Part shown: piece by piece, positions 6,281 to 14,113 of the stretch
Numbering within the stretch: position 1 is the stretch's first letter
How the letters are laid out: each line of letters opens with the position of its first letter
Assembly: GCA_002372735.1 (NCBI GenBank)
Contig: DFIE01000183.1
Location: 1-17,863, forward strand
Direction: 5' to 3'
Source: Clostridiales bacterium UBA3705
GTDB taxonomy: Bacteria > Bacillota_A > Clostridia > Oscillospirales > Oscillospiraceae
DNA: 17,863 nucleotides
Notes under the pieces: model-generated
The model's input: the letters and a program-made list of their open reading frames with translations, nothing else
What the model was told of the DNA's origin: nothing
Databases searched by the model: none
Position numbers and translations under genes: made by a program

Positions 6281-7186
6281 GTGTATTACCAGGATTTTAC
6301 CTACTACCGGCGCTTCCACTATGAAAACGCCGTAAACATCGGCTTCTGTCCCACGGGGCCGGGCAGCGCCCCGGCGTGGGAGGCAGACTCCCCCCTGATC
6401 CGGAAGCTGGCCGGATTTTTAGAGCATCCGGTGAACATGATCCGGGGCGGCAGCTTCCGTCCCCTTACCCTGAACGGCAAGGCCTACACCCTGGGCTTTG
6501 CGGAAATGCGGATCATCGGCCCCGAGGGCACGGTGTACGCCGCCCCCAACCAGCTGGTGGCCGACCTGCTGGAGGGCTGCTACCAGCCGCCCCAGGCCTT
6601 TGTGGACGCGGTGCTGTACGGCGCCTTTTCCGACGGCCCGGCCTACCGGGACTATCTGGCCCGGTATGATGAGGCCCATCTGTGGGGCGCCAGGCCCGAG
6701 CTCCGGGCCCGGGCAGAGGAGGCCGCATCGGTGATCCGCAGCGGCCAGGTCATGGATCTGGACCGGCTGCACCGGGCAAGCCCGGTGCTGGAGCTGGTCA
6801 CCCTGAACGGCTCGCTGCTGGGCGAGGCCATTGCCGCCCGCCGGGAGGACATGGCCCAGTGGTGCCTGGAGGCCGGCATCGACCTGGCCCGGTTTGAGGG
6901 CGACGAGCTGCTGCGGGCCATCGACGCCGGGATGGAGACCACGGCCCTGGCCCTGATTGACCGGGGGATCCCCCTGCACAGCGAGGAGGCCCGGGTCAAC
7001 CCCCTGTTTGTGGCGGTGGCCCGGGGGCAGAACCGGGTGGCCGCAGCGCTCTACCGTGCCAGAAAGGACCTGGTGCAGACCTATCGCACCGCCGCCATAC
7101 CCAACTGCAACCTGCTGCAGTGGGCCAAGCAATACCAAAACCGGGAATTCCTGCAATTCCTGAACCATCCCTATGGGACAAGATAA
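6281..7186 (+). CDS. Ankyrin-like repeat protein beside the putative effector (candidate immunity protein or chaperone)
   Basis: A 301-aa cytoplasmic-looking protein with no signal or membrane segment. The first about 125 residues form an unrecognised mixed domain (MYYQDFTYYRRFHYENAVNI...). Residues about 170-290 read as degenerate ankyrin-type helical pairs: GSLLGEAIAARREDMAQWCL, then EAGIDL; GDELLRAIDAGMETTALALI, then DRGIPL; NPLFVAVARGQNRVAAALY; and a last LLQWAKQYQNREFLQFL. The GTG start at 6281 has AGGAGG 8 nt upstream, and only 15 nt separate it from the effector stop. Such tight pairing is typical of toxin-immunity or effector-chaperone pairs, and ankyrin-like proteins do occur as partners of secreted toxins. 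The role is inferred from position; a scaffold function in the secretion machine is the alternative. Confidence 0.8.
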   Translation: MYYQDFTYYRRFHYENAVNIGFCPTGPGSAPAWEADSPLIRKLAGFLEHPVNMIRGGSFRPLTLNGKAYTLGFAEMRIIGPEGTVYAAPNQLVADLLEGCYQPPQAFVDAVLYGAFSDGPAYRDYLARYDEAHLWGARPELRARAEEAASVIRSGQVMDLDRLHRASPVLELVTLNGSLLGEAIAARREDMAQWCLEAGIDLARFEGDELLRAIDAGMETTALALIDRGIPLHSEEARVNPLFVAVARGQNRVAAALYRARKDLVQTYRTAAIPNCNLLQWAKQYQNREFLQFLNHPYGTR

Positions 7187-7198
7187 AGGAGGCAAGCA

Positions 7199-8767
7199 AT
7201 GGCACAAAACGAACTGCAACTGCAAGAAGCCCGCATGAACGCCGAGGCGGCGTTCGCCAACCGGAAATACGACATTGCCCTGGAGTGGTATCAAAAGGCC
7301 CTGGCGCTGGCACCGGAGGACCTGTTCTGCCTGTCGCGGGCAGGGGCCGTCTGCGTGTCGCTGGGGCGGTTTGAGGACGCGCTGCGGTACTTCTCCACCG
7401 CCAAGGAGCTGGACCCCAACAACGGGGACAACGCCTTCAACTACGCCAACGCCTGCTTCTTCCGCCAGGATTACGCCGGCGCCTTTGAAAACTATGTGGC
7501 CGCCGAGCGGCTGGGCTGCTCTGACCGGGTGACCCCCCGGCTGTACTACCAAATGGCCCTGCTGTGCAGCGCCAGGCAGGACATCAAAGCCGCGCTGGCC
7601 TACTTCCGCAAGTGTGAGGACGCCGACCCTGACGGCAGCCTGTCCCTGAGCCCGGATCTGATCTCCGAAAAGCTGAAGCTGTATCTGGCCGCCCAGGACA
7701 CCGACCAGGCCGAGATCTGCGCCGCCCAGCTCTGCGCCATACAGCCCACCTCCTTCCGGGCCTACATGACCTACTTCAGCGTGCTGATGGCCGGGCACAA
7801 GTACGACACCGCCGAAAAGGTGCTCTCCGACGCCCGGGCCTATGCCGAGCTCTCCGACCGGGACCGGCTCACCCTGGACACCCAGCTGGCCAGCCTGTAC
7901 AGCGCCATGGCCGACGCCCGGCCCCAGGAGCGCCGCCAGCGGCTGGACCAGGCCACCGACCTGCTGAAGACCCGTCTGGCCGAGACCCCCATGGCCCCCG
8001 AGACCAGAGACGCCTTCCTGATCACCCTGGCGGAGCTGCTGCAAAAGGACGAGCAGTACGACCGGGCCATCGCCTGCCTGCGCACGGTGCTGGAAAACGC
8101 CCCCGCCCAGCTGAGCAAGCCCGCCACCGCCGCCCAGAGCCACCACGGCGAGCTCACCCCCGAGGAGCTGGAGGCCATGATCGACGCGGATCTGGAGCTG
8201 GTGCAGCAGTACATTGACATCGGCGCCCTGGACGCCGACCTGGGCATGTATGCCGAGATGGCCTATGACGAAAACGGCAACCTGGTGCCCCAGTATGACG
8301 AGGCCGCCTTTGACGTGCTGATGCCCGCCAAGGCCGAGGCCGCCCCCCAGGCCGCCCCCCAGGCCCCCGCCGGACGGGAGATCGCCCTGGAGGTGCGGGA
8401 GAAGGTCTACTTTGACCTGCTCTCCTGCTTCCTGGGCAAGGACGACTTTGCCGGGGCGGAGCCCTTTGCCCGGGTGCTGCGCACCAGCGAAAACCGCTAC
8501 TACAACTACTACGGCCGCTATACCCAGGCCCTGATTACCCGGAAGCTGCTGGGCAGCTGCGAAAAGACCGACCGGCTGTATGCCGAGACCCTGGCCTTCT
8601 TCCGCAGCCGGCTGTTTGCCGACCCCTCCGACTCCCTGGCGGTGATCTTCCGGGGCAGGCTGTACGCCGAGTCCGGCCAGACGGAAAAGGCCAGGGAGCT
8701 GGCCAACCTGCTGCCCCAGGCCGACGCCGACGCCCTGACCCGGTACATCGACAGCTGCCGGGTCTGA
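7199..8767 (+). CDS. TPR-repeat protein of the secretion locus
   Basis: A 522-aa protein built of tetratricopeptide repeats, likely a protein-binding scaffold. Clear units are at about 7-40 (ending IALEWYQKALALAPE), 41-74 (GRFEDALRYFSTAKELDPN), 75-108 (DYAGAFENYVAAERLG) and 112-145 (DIKAALAYFRKCEDADPD). Weaker repeats continue to about 330 (QYDRAIACLRTVLENAP). After these comes an acidic segment (LTPEELEAMIDADLELVQQY) and a short Ala/Pro/Gln linker (about 375-390). A C-terminal helical module (KVYFDLLSCFLGKDDFAGAEPF) returns to TPR-like form. There is no signal peptide or membrane segment. AAAGGAGG overlaps the preceding stop codon and lies 7 nt before the ATG, so translation is probably coupled to the ankyrin-like gene. 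It could organise the ATPase or bring in substrates; the exact role is unknown. Confidence 0.9.
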   Translation: MAQNELQLQEARMNAEAAFANRKYDIALEWYQKALALAPEDLFCLSRAGAVCVSLGRFEDALRYFSTAKELDPNNGDNAFNYANACFFRQDYAGAFENYVAAERLGCSDRVTPRLYYQMALLCSARQDIKAALAYFRKCEDADPDGSLSLSPDLISEKLKLYLAAQDTDQAEICAAQLCAIQPTSFRAYMTYFSVLMAGHKYDTAEKVLSDARAYAELSDRDRLTLDTQLASLYSAMADARPQERRQRLDQATDLLKTRLAETPMAPETRDAFLITLAELLQKDEQYDRAIACLRTVLENAPAQLSKPATAAQSHHGELTPEELEAMIDADLELVQQYIDIGALDADLGMYAEMAYDENGNLVPQYDEAAFDVLMPAKAEAAPQAAPQAPAGREIALEVREKVYFDLLSCFLGKDDFAGAEPFARVLRTSENRYYNYYGRYTQALITRKLLGSCEKTDRLYAETLAFFRSRLFADPSDSLAVIFRGRLYAESGQTEKARELANLLPQADADALTRYIDSCRV

Positions 8768-8795
8768 CCGGGTGCAGATTGCGTGGTGAGCTGTT

Positions 8796-9131
8796 ATGAG
8801 TATTTCCTTTTCCCCCTTTAACCAGGACATCGTCCTGGACGACCAGGCCTTTGCCACCGCCGCCGCCGACTTTGAAGCCCTGAGCGGCCGGCTGGAGCAG
8901 CTGCGCCGGGATGTGGAGGAGATGATCAACACCCTGAAAACCGGCTACGACACCCCCGCCGGCAGGAAATTCATCGCCTCCTGCGAGAGAAACCTCTTCG
9001 CCCCCCTGGACGACCAAAAGCTGGTGCTGGACCACATCTCCGCCACCCTGCGGGATTCCCGGCAGGCCTATGACTCCGTATTCCGGGAGTATAACTCCCT
9101 GCAATCGCATATTCAATCCATCGATCTTTAA
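8796..9131 (+). CDS. WXG100-sized helical protein with altered turn (GYDTPAG)
   Basis: A 111-aa protein with the helix-turn-helix hairpin profile of WXG100 (ESAT-6-like) type VII proteins. Helix one is about 16-48 (DQAFATAAADFEALSGRLEQ...). The turn is LKTGYDTPAGRKF (47-59), where a Trp-x-Gly would normally stand. Helix two is about 60-105. The aromatic-turn position is kept as Tyr51 and the following PAGRKFI matches the W-x-G-x-A/S-x-x-F spacing loosely. It has no signal peptide. The ribosome site is weak (GGTGAG, 5 nt before ATG), 28 nt after the TPR gene. It is probably a secreted substrate or a dimer partner of a neighbouring small protein; its size, fold prediction and context support this, but the missing WxG makes it a divergent member. 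Confidence 0.8.
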   Translation: MSISFSPFNQDIVLDDQAFATAAADFEALSGRLEQLRRDVEEMINTLKTGYDTPAGRKFIASCERNLFAPLDDQKLVLDHISATLRDSRQAYDSVFREYNSLQSHIQSIDL

Positions 9132-9149
9132 AAAAAGGAGAAAAATGCC

Positions 9150-9470
9150 ATGTCATCCATTCTGACGCATGCAATCATCAGCAACTCCCTGGCCGCGGTG
9201 GACAAGTACGTCAACACCGCCAACGGCCTGTACCAGGAGCTGGAGGGCCTGCTGAACGGCCTGCTGGGCAAGGACTTTGTGGGCGATGCCGCCGACGGCT
9301 ACCGGGAGTTCTTCAACACCAACGTCAAGCCCGCCCTGACCGACAACCTGACCACCCCCGCCTCCTCTCTCTCCGCCGGCATCAAGTCCATGCTGGAGAG
9401 CATCCAGACCAACCTGCTGGATACCGTGGATCCCCAGCTGGGCGACAACAACCGCAACCCCGGCGCCTGA
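9150..9470 (+). CDS. WXG100-like small helical protein, no Trp (FVGDAADGYREFF turn)
   Basis: A 106-aa protein of WXG100 size and hairpin form. Helix one is about 8-40 (ISNSLAAVDKYVNTANGLYQ...). The turn is GKDFVGDAADGYREFF (40-55), where Phe-Val-Gly takes the place of Trp-x-Gly and Ala/Tyr/Phe follow with the right spacing. Helix two is about 57-92, and the tail is polar (GDNNRNPGA). There is no Trp in the protein and no signal peptide. AAAAAAGGAG precedes the ATG by about 9 nt, and the gap to the previous gene is 18 nt. It is adjacent to two other small hairpin proteins, suggesting secreted heterodimers. Assignment to the WXG100 superfamily rests on size, turn spacing and context. Confidence 0.8.
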   Translation: MSSILTHAIISNSLAAVDKYVNTANGLYQELEGLLNGLLGKDFVGDAADGYREFFNTNVKPALTDNLTTPASSLSAGIKSMLESIQTNLLDTVDPQLGDNNRNPGA

Positions 9471-9511
9471 GTTCCCACTGACCCGATGAATTTGTAAAGG
9501 AGATTACTACC

Positions 9512-9820
9512 ATGGCAGATTATGTCTATAACTTTGATGAGATGAGAAGAGTCGCCGGCCAGATCAACGACATCGGCACCCGTTACGCCTCCGCCGCCTC
9601 CACCTTTGAGGAGGATATGACCGGCGCCATGACCGGTTGGGAGGGCCCCACCAGAGACGCCATGCACCGCTTTATCACCGGCCCCGTGATGGAGTACACC
9701 CGTGACACCGTGCCCAAGCTGCTGCAGGCCCTATCTGAGCTGCTGGAGGCCAACGCCACCCAGATGGAGAACGCCGACACCGAGATCGGCAGCAACATCC
9801 CCACCTCTCTGGGCGGCTGA
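9512..9820 (+). CDS. WXG100 family type VII secretion target (EsxA-like)
   Basis: A canonical small WXG100 protein of 102 aa, expected to be exported by the EssC-type ATPase as a helical-hairpin dimer. Helix one is about 4-40 (YVYNFDEMRRVAGQINDIGT...). The turn is TGWEGPTRDAMHRF (41-54) with Trp43-Glu-Gly45 and the conserved downstream Ala and Phe. Helix two is about 58-92 and the protein ends SLGG. It has no signal peptide. AAAGGAG sits 9 nt before the ATG. Arginine codons here are AGA, CGT and CGC, whereas neighbours use CGG heavily, which hints at stronger expression. It lies between the other two small helical proteins and the proline-rich gene. This is the clearest secreted-substrate candidate of the locus. 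Confidence 0.92.
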   Translation: MADYVYNFDEMRRVAGQINDIGTRYASAASTFEEDMTGAMTGWEGPTRDAMHRFITGPVMEYTRDTVPKLLQALSELLEANATQMENADTEIGSNIPTSLGG

Positions 9821-9867
9821 GCGCCCGCACCACACCAACAATACTCTGATACCACAGGAGGCCGCGG

Positions 9868-10926
9868 ATGGACAACAAGCCTGACAACAAGCTGGAAAAC
9901 ATCAACATTGAGGCGCACAAGGCCCTCTTCGCCTATGAGATGACCGAGGTCATGCTCAACCTGAAGGGCGAGTTTGCCACCCTCACAGGCAAGCGCACCT
10001 GCTACTCCGACGCCGCCGTGCCGGAGGAGCGTCTTGCCGTCCACACCGCGCCCCTGCCCCCGGTGGAGTCTGCGCCGGTGCAGGCCCGGGTGCCCCAGGT
10101 GCCCCCAGGGCAGCTGCCCCCCCTGGCGCCGGTGCAGATCGGCCTCTCCCCGGTCCAGGCCCCCGCAGCCCAGGCCCTGCAGCTCCCCGCCGCGGCACAG
10201 GTACAGGTAAGCCCGGTGCAGGTGGCGCTGCCCGGCCCGGCCAGAGTGCAGCTGCCTGAATTGGCTGTGCCGGCCTGCAGCCTGCCAAAGGCGGACGTGC
10301 CCCGGGTGACCCCGGTGCAGCTCCCGGTCCCGACCCGGCAGGCACAGGCTCTTGCCGCCCCTGCCCTGCCCCAGGTGCCCGGGGTGGCCCTGACTGCCCC
10401 GGGCGCGGCGGCCTGTGCGCCGGTGCAGGTGGACCTGCCCCCGGTGCCGGGCATCCGCCTGGCTGCGCCGGCCGCCCCCGGAGTTGCCGGCGTCGCAGCA
10501 GAGCTGCCCCCGGTGCCGGGCATCCATCTGTCTGTGCCGGGCTGCCCGGCGGTGCACGCTGCCACCGGGCCGCTCCCGGCGGCGGCAAAGCCCGCCCTCT
10601 CCCCCCTGCCCCAGGCAGGGCCGGTGGCGGCGCCGGTGGATCTGCCCCGGGCGGACGCCCCCGTCTGCCCCGCCCTGCACCCCGGCGTCAAGGCGGCGCC
10701 CCGGAAAATTGCCCTGCCCGACACCCAGGTGCCCCCGCTGCCGGCGCTGCCCCTGGCCCCCGCCCCTGTGCAGGCGCCGGTCTTTGACCTGCCCACCCCC
10801 ATGCCCCTGGGCAAGCTGGCCCCGGTGAAGGCCAAGCGGATCGCCGTCCGCCTTCCGGACAGCCTGGACATCCCCCCGCTGCCGGCGCTGGAGCCCAAGG
10901 AAGAACCCGCCAACACACCCGCCTGA
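9868..10926 (+). CDS. Proline/alanine/valine-rich repeat protein of the type VII-like locus
   Basis: A 352-aa low-complexity protein. Residues 1-45 are helical and folded-looking (NINIEAHKALFAYEMTEVML...). From about 50 to the end it is an extended Pro/Ala/Val-rich chain. It carries seven copies of (A/S/T)PVQ, at 69, 87, 94, 115, 148, 184 and 299. There are also two copies of LPPVPGI (190-196, 213-219) and paired PPLPAL near the C-terminus (289, 336). It has no signal peptide, membrane helix or cell-wall anchor motif. AGGAGG lies 6 nt before the ATG and the gene directly precedes the ATPase. Mycobacterial ESX loci also contain proline-rich proteins, but I see no homology. It could be an extended tether or an assembly platform; the function is unknown. 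The continuous frame, codon use and ribosome site argue that it is real despite the repetitive sequence. Confidence 0.85.
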   Translation: MDNKPDNKLENINIEAHKALFAYEMTEVMLNLKGEFATLTGKRTCYSDAAVPEERLAVHTAPLPPVESAPVQARVPQVPPGQLPPLAPVQIGLSPVQAPAAQALQLPAAAQVQVSPVQVALPGPARVQLPELAVPACSLPKADVPRVTPVQLPVPTRQAQALAAPALPQVPGVALTAPGAAACAPVQVDLPPVPGIRLAAPAAPGVAGVAAELPPVPGIHLSVPGCPAVHAATGPLPAAAKPALSPLPQAGPVAAPVDLPRADAPVCPALHPGVKAAPRKIALPDTQVPPLPALPLAPAPVQAPVFDLPTPMPLGKLAPVKAKRIAVRLPDSLDIPPLPALEPKEEPANTPA

Positions 10927-10945
10927 CAGGCTGTGAGGTATCATT

Positions 10946-13900
10946 TTGGAAAACAACAAGCTGCTCATCGGCGTACAATTTACCGAGCTGGGTCCAGATT
11001 CCAAGTACAAGCACTATAACCTGGAGCTGTATGTGCTGCGGGATCTGCAGCTGATCCAGCTGCTGGAGGGGGTCAAGTACGGCCTGCGCCGTCTGGCCGA
11101 GCAGAGCTCTGCCTACCAGGAGATCTACCAGCGCTGCCGGTCCATCTATGCCGCCTGCATTGCCAAAACCCAGACCGAGCCCGGCGGCCGGCAGTATCTG
11201 ACCCACGTCACCTTCACCTCCTACCACAGCACCCGGGCCGAGCACTGGGTGAAGGGCAAGGAGCGCCCCCTGTTCTATGTGGACGAGCTGACCAAGCCCA
11301 TCTGCGACCTGGGCTTTATCACCTCCACCCGGATCATCTTTGATCTCACCGGCAGCTTTGTGCCCCAGGGTATGCTGGACACCACCAACGTGATTGAGGC
11401 CTTCAACCCCCGGTTCCAAAACCGGATCAGCTTCCCGGAGTACAACATCAGCTCCCGGCAGCTGTCCAGGCTGGACGACACCCCGGTGGAGATTCTCTCC
11501 CCCACGGAGCACCCCAAAAAGCCCAAGTCCAACCTGCTGGCCACCCTGCTGCCCTCCCTGCTCACCATGGGCGTGCTGATGCTGGTGCGGGGGGTGCTGA
11601 TGAGCAACAGCTCCTCCTCGGGCCTGGCCATGATTGCCCTGAGCGGCGCCATGGGCATCACCGCCCTGATCACCACCGCCCTGAACTTCCGCAGGCAGAA
11701 AAAAGAATTCGCCGCCGACCTGAAAGCCTGGCGGGAACAGTACCAGAATTACGTGGACGGTCTGATTGCCCGCATCCGCCAGCGCCAGGCGGAGGACACC
11801 CGGGCCCTGGGTGAGCAATACCCCGACGTACTGACACTGATTGAACACGACGACAAAGGCATTTACGGACTCAGCGGCAGCATTTACAGCCGGGCGCCCC
11901 AGGACGAGGACTTCCTCACCTTCCGCATCGGCCTGTCTGACCGGGTGGAGAACCCCTTCCCCATCCAGGGCAGCGCCAAGGAGGAGATCTATTCCGACGC
12001 CTTCTTCCGCGTGGAGCGGGACCCCGCCGGGGCGGACCATATCCGCATCAGCCTGGCCGGAGAGCCGGACGCCTCCGCCCAGGGGAACAAGAATCTCTGC
12101 GACCTGCCCACTGAGATTTCAGAGGCCTACAAATATCTGCCCAGCGCCCCGCTGCTGTACAGTCTGAAGCGAAAGGGCGCCCTGGGCGTGGTGGACCGGG
12201 ACATCGCCAGCGGCGTGGCCCCGTCCCACTACTTCCTGTCCAGAATGATCCTGGAGCTGTGCTACTACCACTCCCCGGAGAATCTGCAGTTTATCATGTT
12301 CTTCCCGCCCCAGAAAACCTGGACCGGGATTGAGACCACCATCAACCGCTACAAGTTTATGCCCCACTTCCGGGGCCTGTTTTCCGACAAGTCCCAGTTC
12401 GTCTTTGACGCCCAGAGCGCCGGCCTGGTGATGAGCAGCCTGCTCACGCTGATGAACAGCCGCAAGGCCGCCGCCGAGCAGGAGGCCGCCCCCACCCCCC
12501 ACATCGTCATGGTGATCTATGAGGAGTACGGGCTGAAGGAGCACGCCTTTGCCGAGTTCCTCCCCGAGCCCCCCGAGGGGGAGGAGGCCCCCGACAACCT
12601 GGGGCTCAGCTTCGTGTTTGCGGTGCCCTTTCAAGAATATCTGCCCGCCTACTGCGACGACACGGTGTTCTTCCGGAGCCAGGGCTTCTCTCTGGTGCCC
12701 CGGTCCGACGCCAACGCGGGCCAGCGGTTCTGGTACCCCAACATCAACAGTCCCGCCGCCCTGCAGGAGCAGTTCCTCTCCTTCACCCAAAAATCCGCCC
12801 GGGCGCTGCGGTTCTTCTCCTCGGTGTACTACGCCCAGATTGCCCAAAACGGCAAGGTGCCCTCCACCGTCAGCAGCTTTGACCTGCTGAACCCCGCGGG
12901 GGGCGACCTGGGCCGGATTGTCATGGACAACTGGGGCCTGGAGGGCAAGCGGAGCATCCCCAGCGTCACCGAATCCCTGCGGATCCCCCTGGGCAAAACC
13001 GAAAACGGCATTGCCTGGCTGGATCTGCACGAGAAGGGCGACGGCCCCCATATGCTGGTGGCCGGCACCACGGGCTCTGGCAAGTCGGAGACCATTATCA
13101 CCCTGCTGCTGGGGCTGTGTATGTACTACCGGCCGGATGAGCTGAATCTGCTGCTGGTGGATATGAAGGGCGGCGGCTTTACCAAGCGGCTGGGCCACCT
13201 GCCCCACGTGGTGGGCACCGTGACCGACGTGGACGGCGATGAGAACGGCACCGGCGCGGAGTATATGCTCCGCCGGTTCCTCAACGCCATGGCCGCGGAG
13301 ATCAAGCGGCGCAAGCTGCTGCTCAACCGCCTGCACGTAGACAGCCTGGACGCCTACATCTCCGCCTGCGAGGACATCGACGCCTTTTTGGAGCAGAAGC
13401 ACATCACCGGCGCCGAGGCCGAGCAGATCCGCCAGACTGCCCGGACCAACCGGCTGTCCCACCTGATTTTGGTGGTGGACGAGTTTACCGAGCTCAAGCG
13501 CTTCTCCAACGAGAACAGCGACATCGACTTTATGGGCGAGATCACCACCATCGCCCGGGTGGGCCGAAGCCTGGGCTTCCACATCATTCTGATCTCCCAG
13601 AACATCGAGGGCGCCATCACCGAGGACATCCGTGTGAACTCCCGGGCCCGCCTGTGTTTGAAGGTGGCCACCAAGCAGGCCTCCAAGGACATGATCGGCA
13701 CGGAGCTGGCCGCCTCCCCCTATATGCCGGGCAATGGCCGGGCCTACCTGCTGGTGGGCACGGGCTCCAAGTTTGAATACTTCCAGTCCGGCTACTCCGG
13801 CTGCGAGACCACGGTGGACGTGCCTGTGGAGCTGACCCTGGCCAGCAAGTCCGGGGCCTACACCACCTTCTACCGGTCCAACAAGGACAACCGCAAGCTG

Positions 13901-14113
13901 CTGGCCCAGCGGCTGGAGCTGAAAAAGCAGGGCAAGCTCCACACCCAGCTGGAGGCCATCACCGCCGCCATCTGCCGGGTCTACCAGGCCCAGGCCGACC
14001 GGCTCTGTGCCCCCCATGTGGTGTTCCGGGCCCCCCTGCCCACCCATATTATGCTGGATGAAAACCACAACGTGGTGGATCTGGGCAAGCAGAGAGAGGA
14101 GGCCACGGCATGA
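10946..14113 (+). CDS. essC: Type VII secretion ATPase, EssC/EccCa-like N-terminal part (FtsK/SpoIIIE family)
   Basis: Membrane motor of the locus, 1055 aa. Residues 1-190 form a cytoplasmic N-terminal region in the place of the FHA domains of Firmicutes EssC. Two membrane helices follow at about 197-219 and 226-248, then basic RRQKKEF. Residues about 300-600 form a degenerate D0 ATPase-like domain without Walker A. The D1 FtsK/SpoIIIE domain is intact: Walker A GTTGSGKS (707-714), LLLVDMKGGGF, Walker B LILVVDEFTEL (Asp845, Glu846), then GRSLGFHIILISQ. The protein stops after D1, while EssC normally continues through D2 and D3; these are supplied by the next gene, which overlaps by 4 nt (ATGA). 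The start is TTG at 10946 with GAGGT 7 nt upstream. It is expected to energise export of the WXG100 proteins. The symbol reflects family rather than orthology. Confidence 0.93.
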   Translation: MENNKLLIGVQFTELGPDSKYKHYNLELYVLRDLQLIQLLEGVKYGLRRLAEQSSAYQEIYQRCRSIYAACIAKTQTEPGGRQYLTHVTFTSYHSTRAEHWVKGKERPLFYVDELTKPICDLGFITSTRIIFDLTGSFVPQGMLDTTNVIEAFNPRFQNRISFPEYNISSRQLSRLDDTPVEILSPTEHPKKPKSNLLATLLPSLLTMGVLMLVRGVLMSNSSSSGLAMIALSGAMGITALITTALNFRRQKKEFAADLKAWREQYQNYVDGLIARIRQRQAEDTRALGEQYPDVLTLIEHDDKGIYGLSGSIYSRAPQDEDFLTFRIGLSDRVENPFPIQGSAKEEIYSDAFFRVERDPAGADHIRISLAGEPDASAQGNKNLCDLPTEISEAYKYLPSAPLLYSLKRKGALGVVDRDIASGVAPSHYFLSRMILELCYYHSPENLQFIMFFPPQKTWTGIETTINRYKFMPHFRGLFSDKSQFVFDAQSAGLVMSSLLTLMNSRKAAAEQEAAPTPHIVMVIYEEYGLKEHAFAEFLPEPPEGEEAPDNLGLSFVFAVPFQEYLPAYCDDTVFFRSQGFSLVPRSDANAGQRFWYPNINSPAALQEQFLSFTQKSARALRFFSSVYYAQIAQNGKVPSTVSSFDLLNPAGGDLGRIVMDNWGLEGKRSIPSVTESLRIPLGKTENGIAWLDLHEKGDGPHMLVAGTTGSGKSETIITLLLGLCMYYRPDELNLLLVDMKGGGFTKRLGHLPHVVGTVTDVDGDENGTGAEYMLRRFLNAMAAEIKRRKLLLNRLHVDSLDAYISACEDIDAFLEQKHITGAEAEQIRQTARTNRLSHLILVVDEFTELKRFSNENSDIDFMGEITTIARVGRSLGFHIILISQNIEGAITEDIRVNSRARLCLKVATKQASKDMIGTELAASPYMPGNGRAYLLVGTGSKFEYFQSGYSGCETTVDVPVELTLASKSGAYTTFYRSNKDNRKLLAQRLELKKQGKLHTQLEAITAAICRVYQAQADRLCAPHVVFRAPLPTHIMLDENHNVVDLGKQREEATA

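Noticed and set aside
4865..6319. 484-codon minus-strand frame over the putative effector
   Set aside because: Antisense shadow, with a repetitive Gly/Val/His composition; the plus-strand gene has ribosome site and operon context.
6419..8932. 837-codon open frame on the minus strand
   Set aside because: It runs antisense to the ankyrin-like and TPR genes, is Gly/Val/His/Gln-rich as expected from reading G+C-rich codons backwards, and has no recognisable domain.
10042..10926. Pseudogene or assembly artefact in the proline-rich region
   Set aside because: The frame is open throughout, the repeats are imperfect at DNA level, and the gene has a good ribosome site and flanking spacing.
12119..14068. 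649-codon open frame on the minus strand
   Set aside because: Antisense shadow of the EssC-like gene; low-complexity His/Gly/Leu/Val composition and no family motif.
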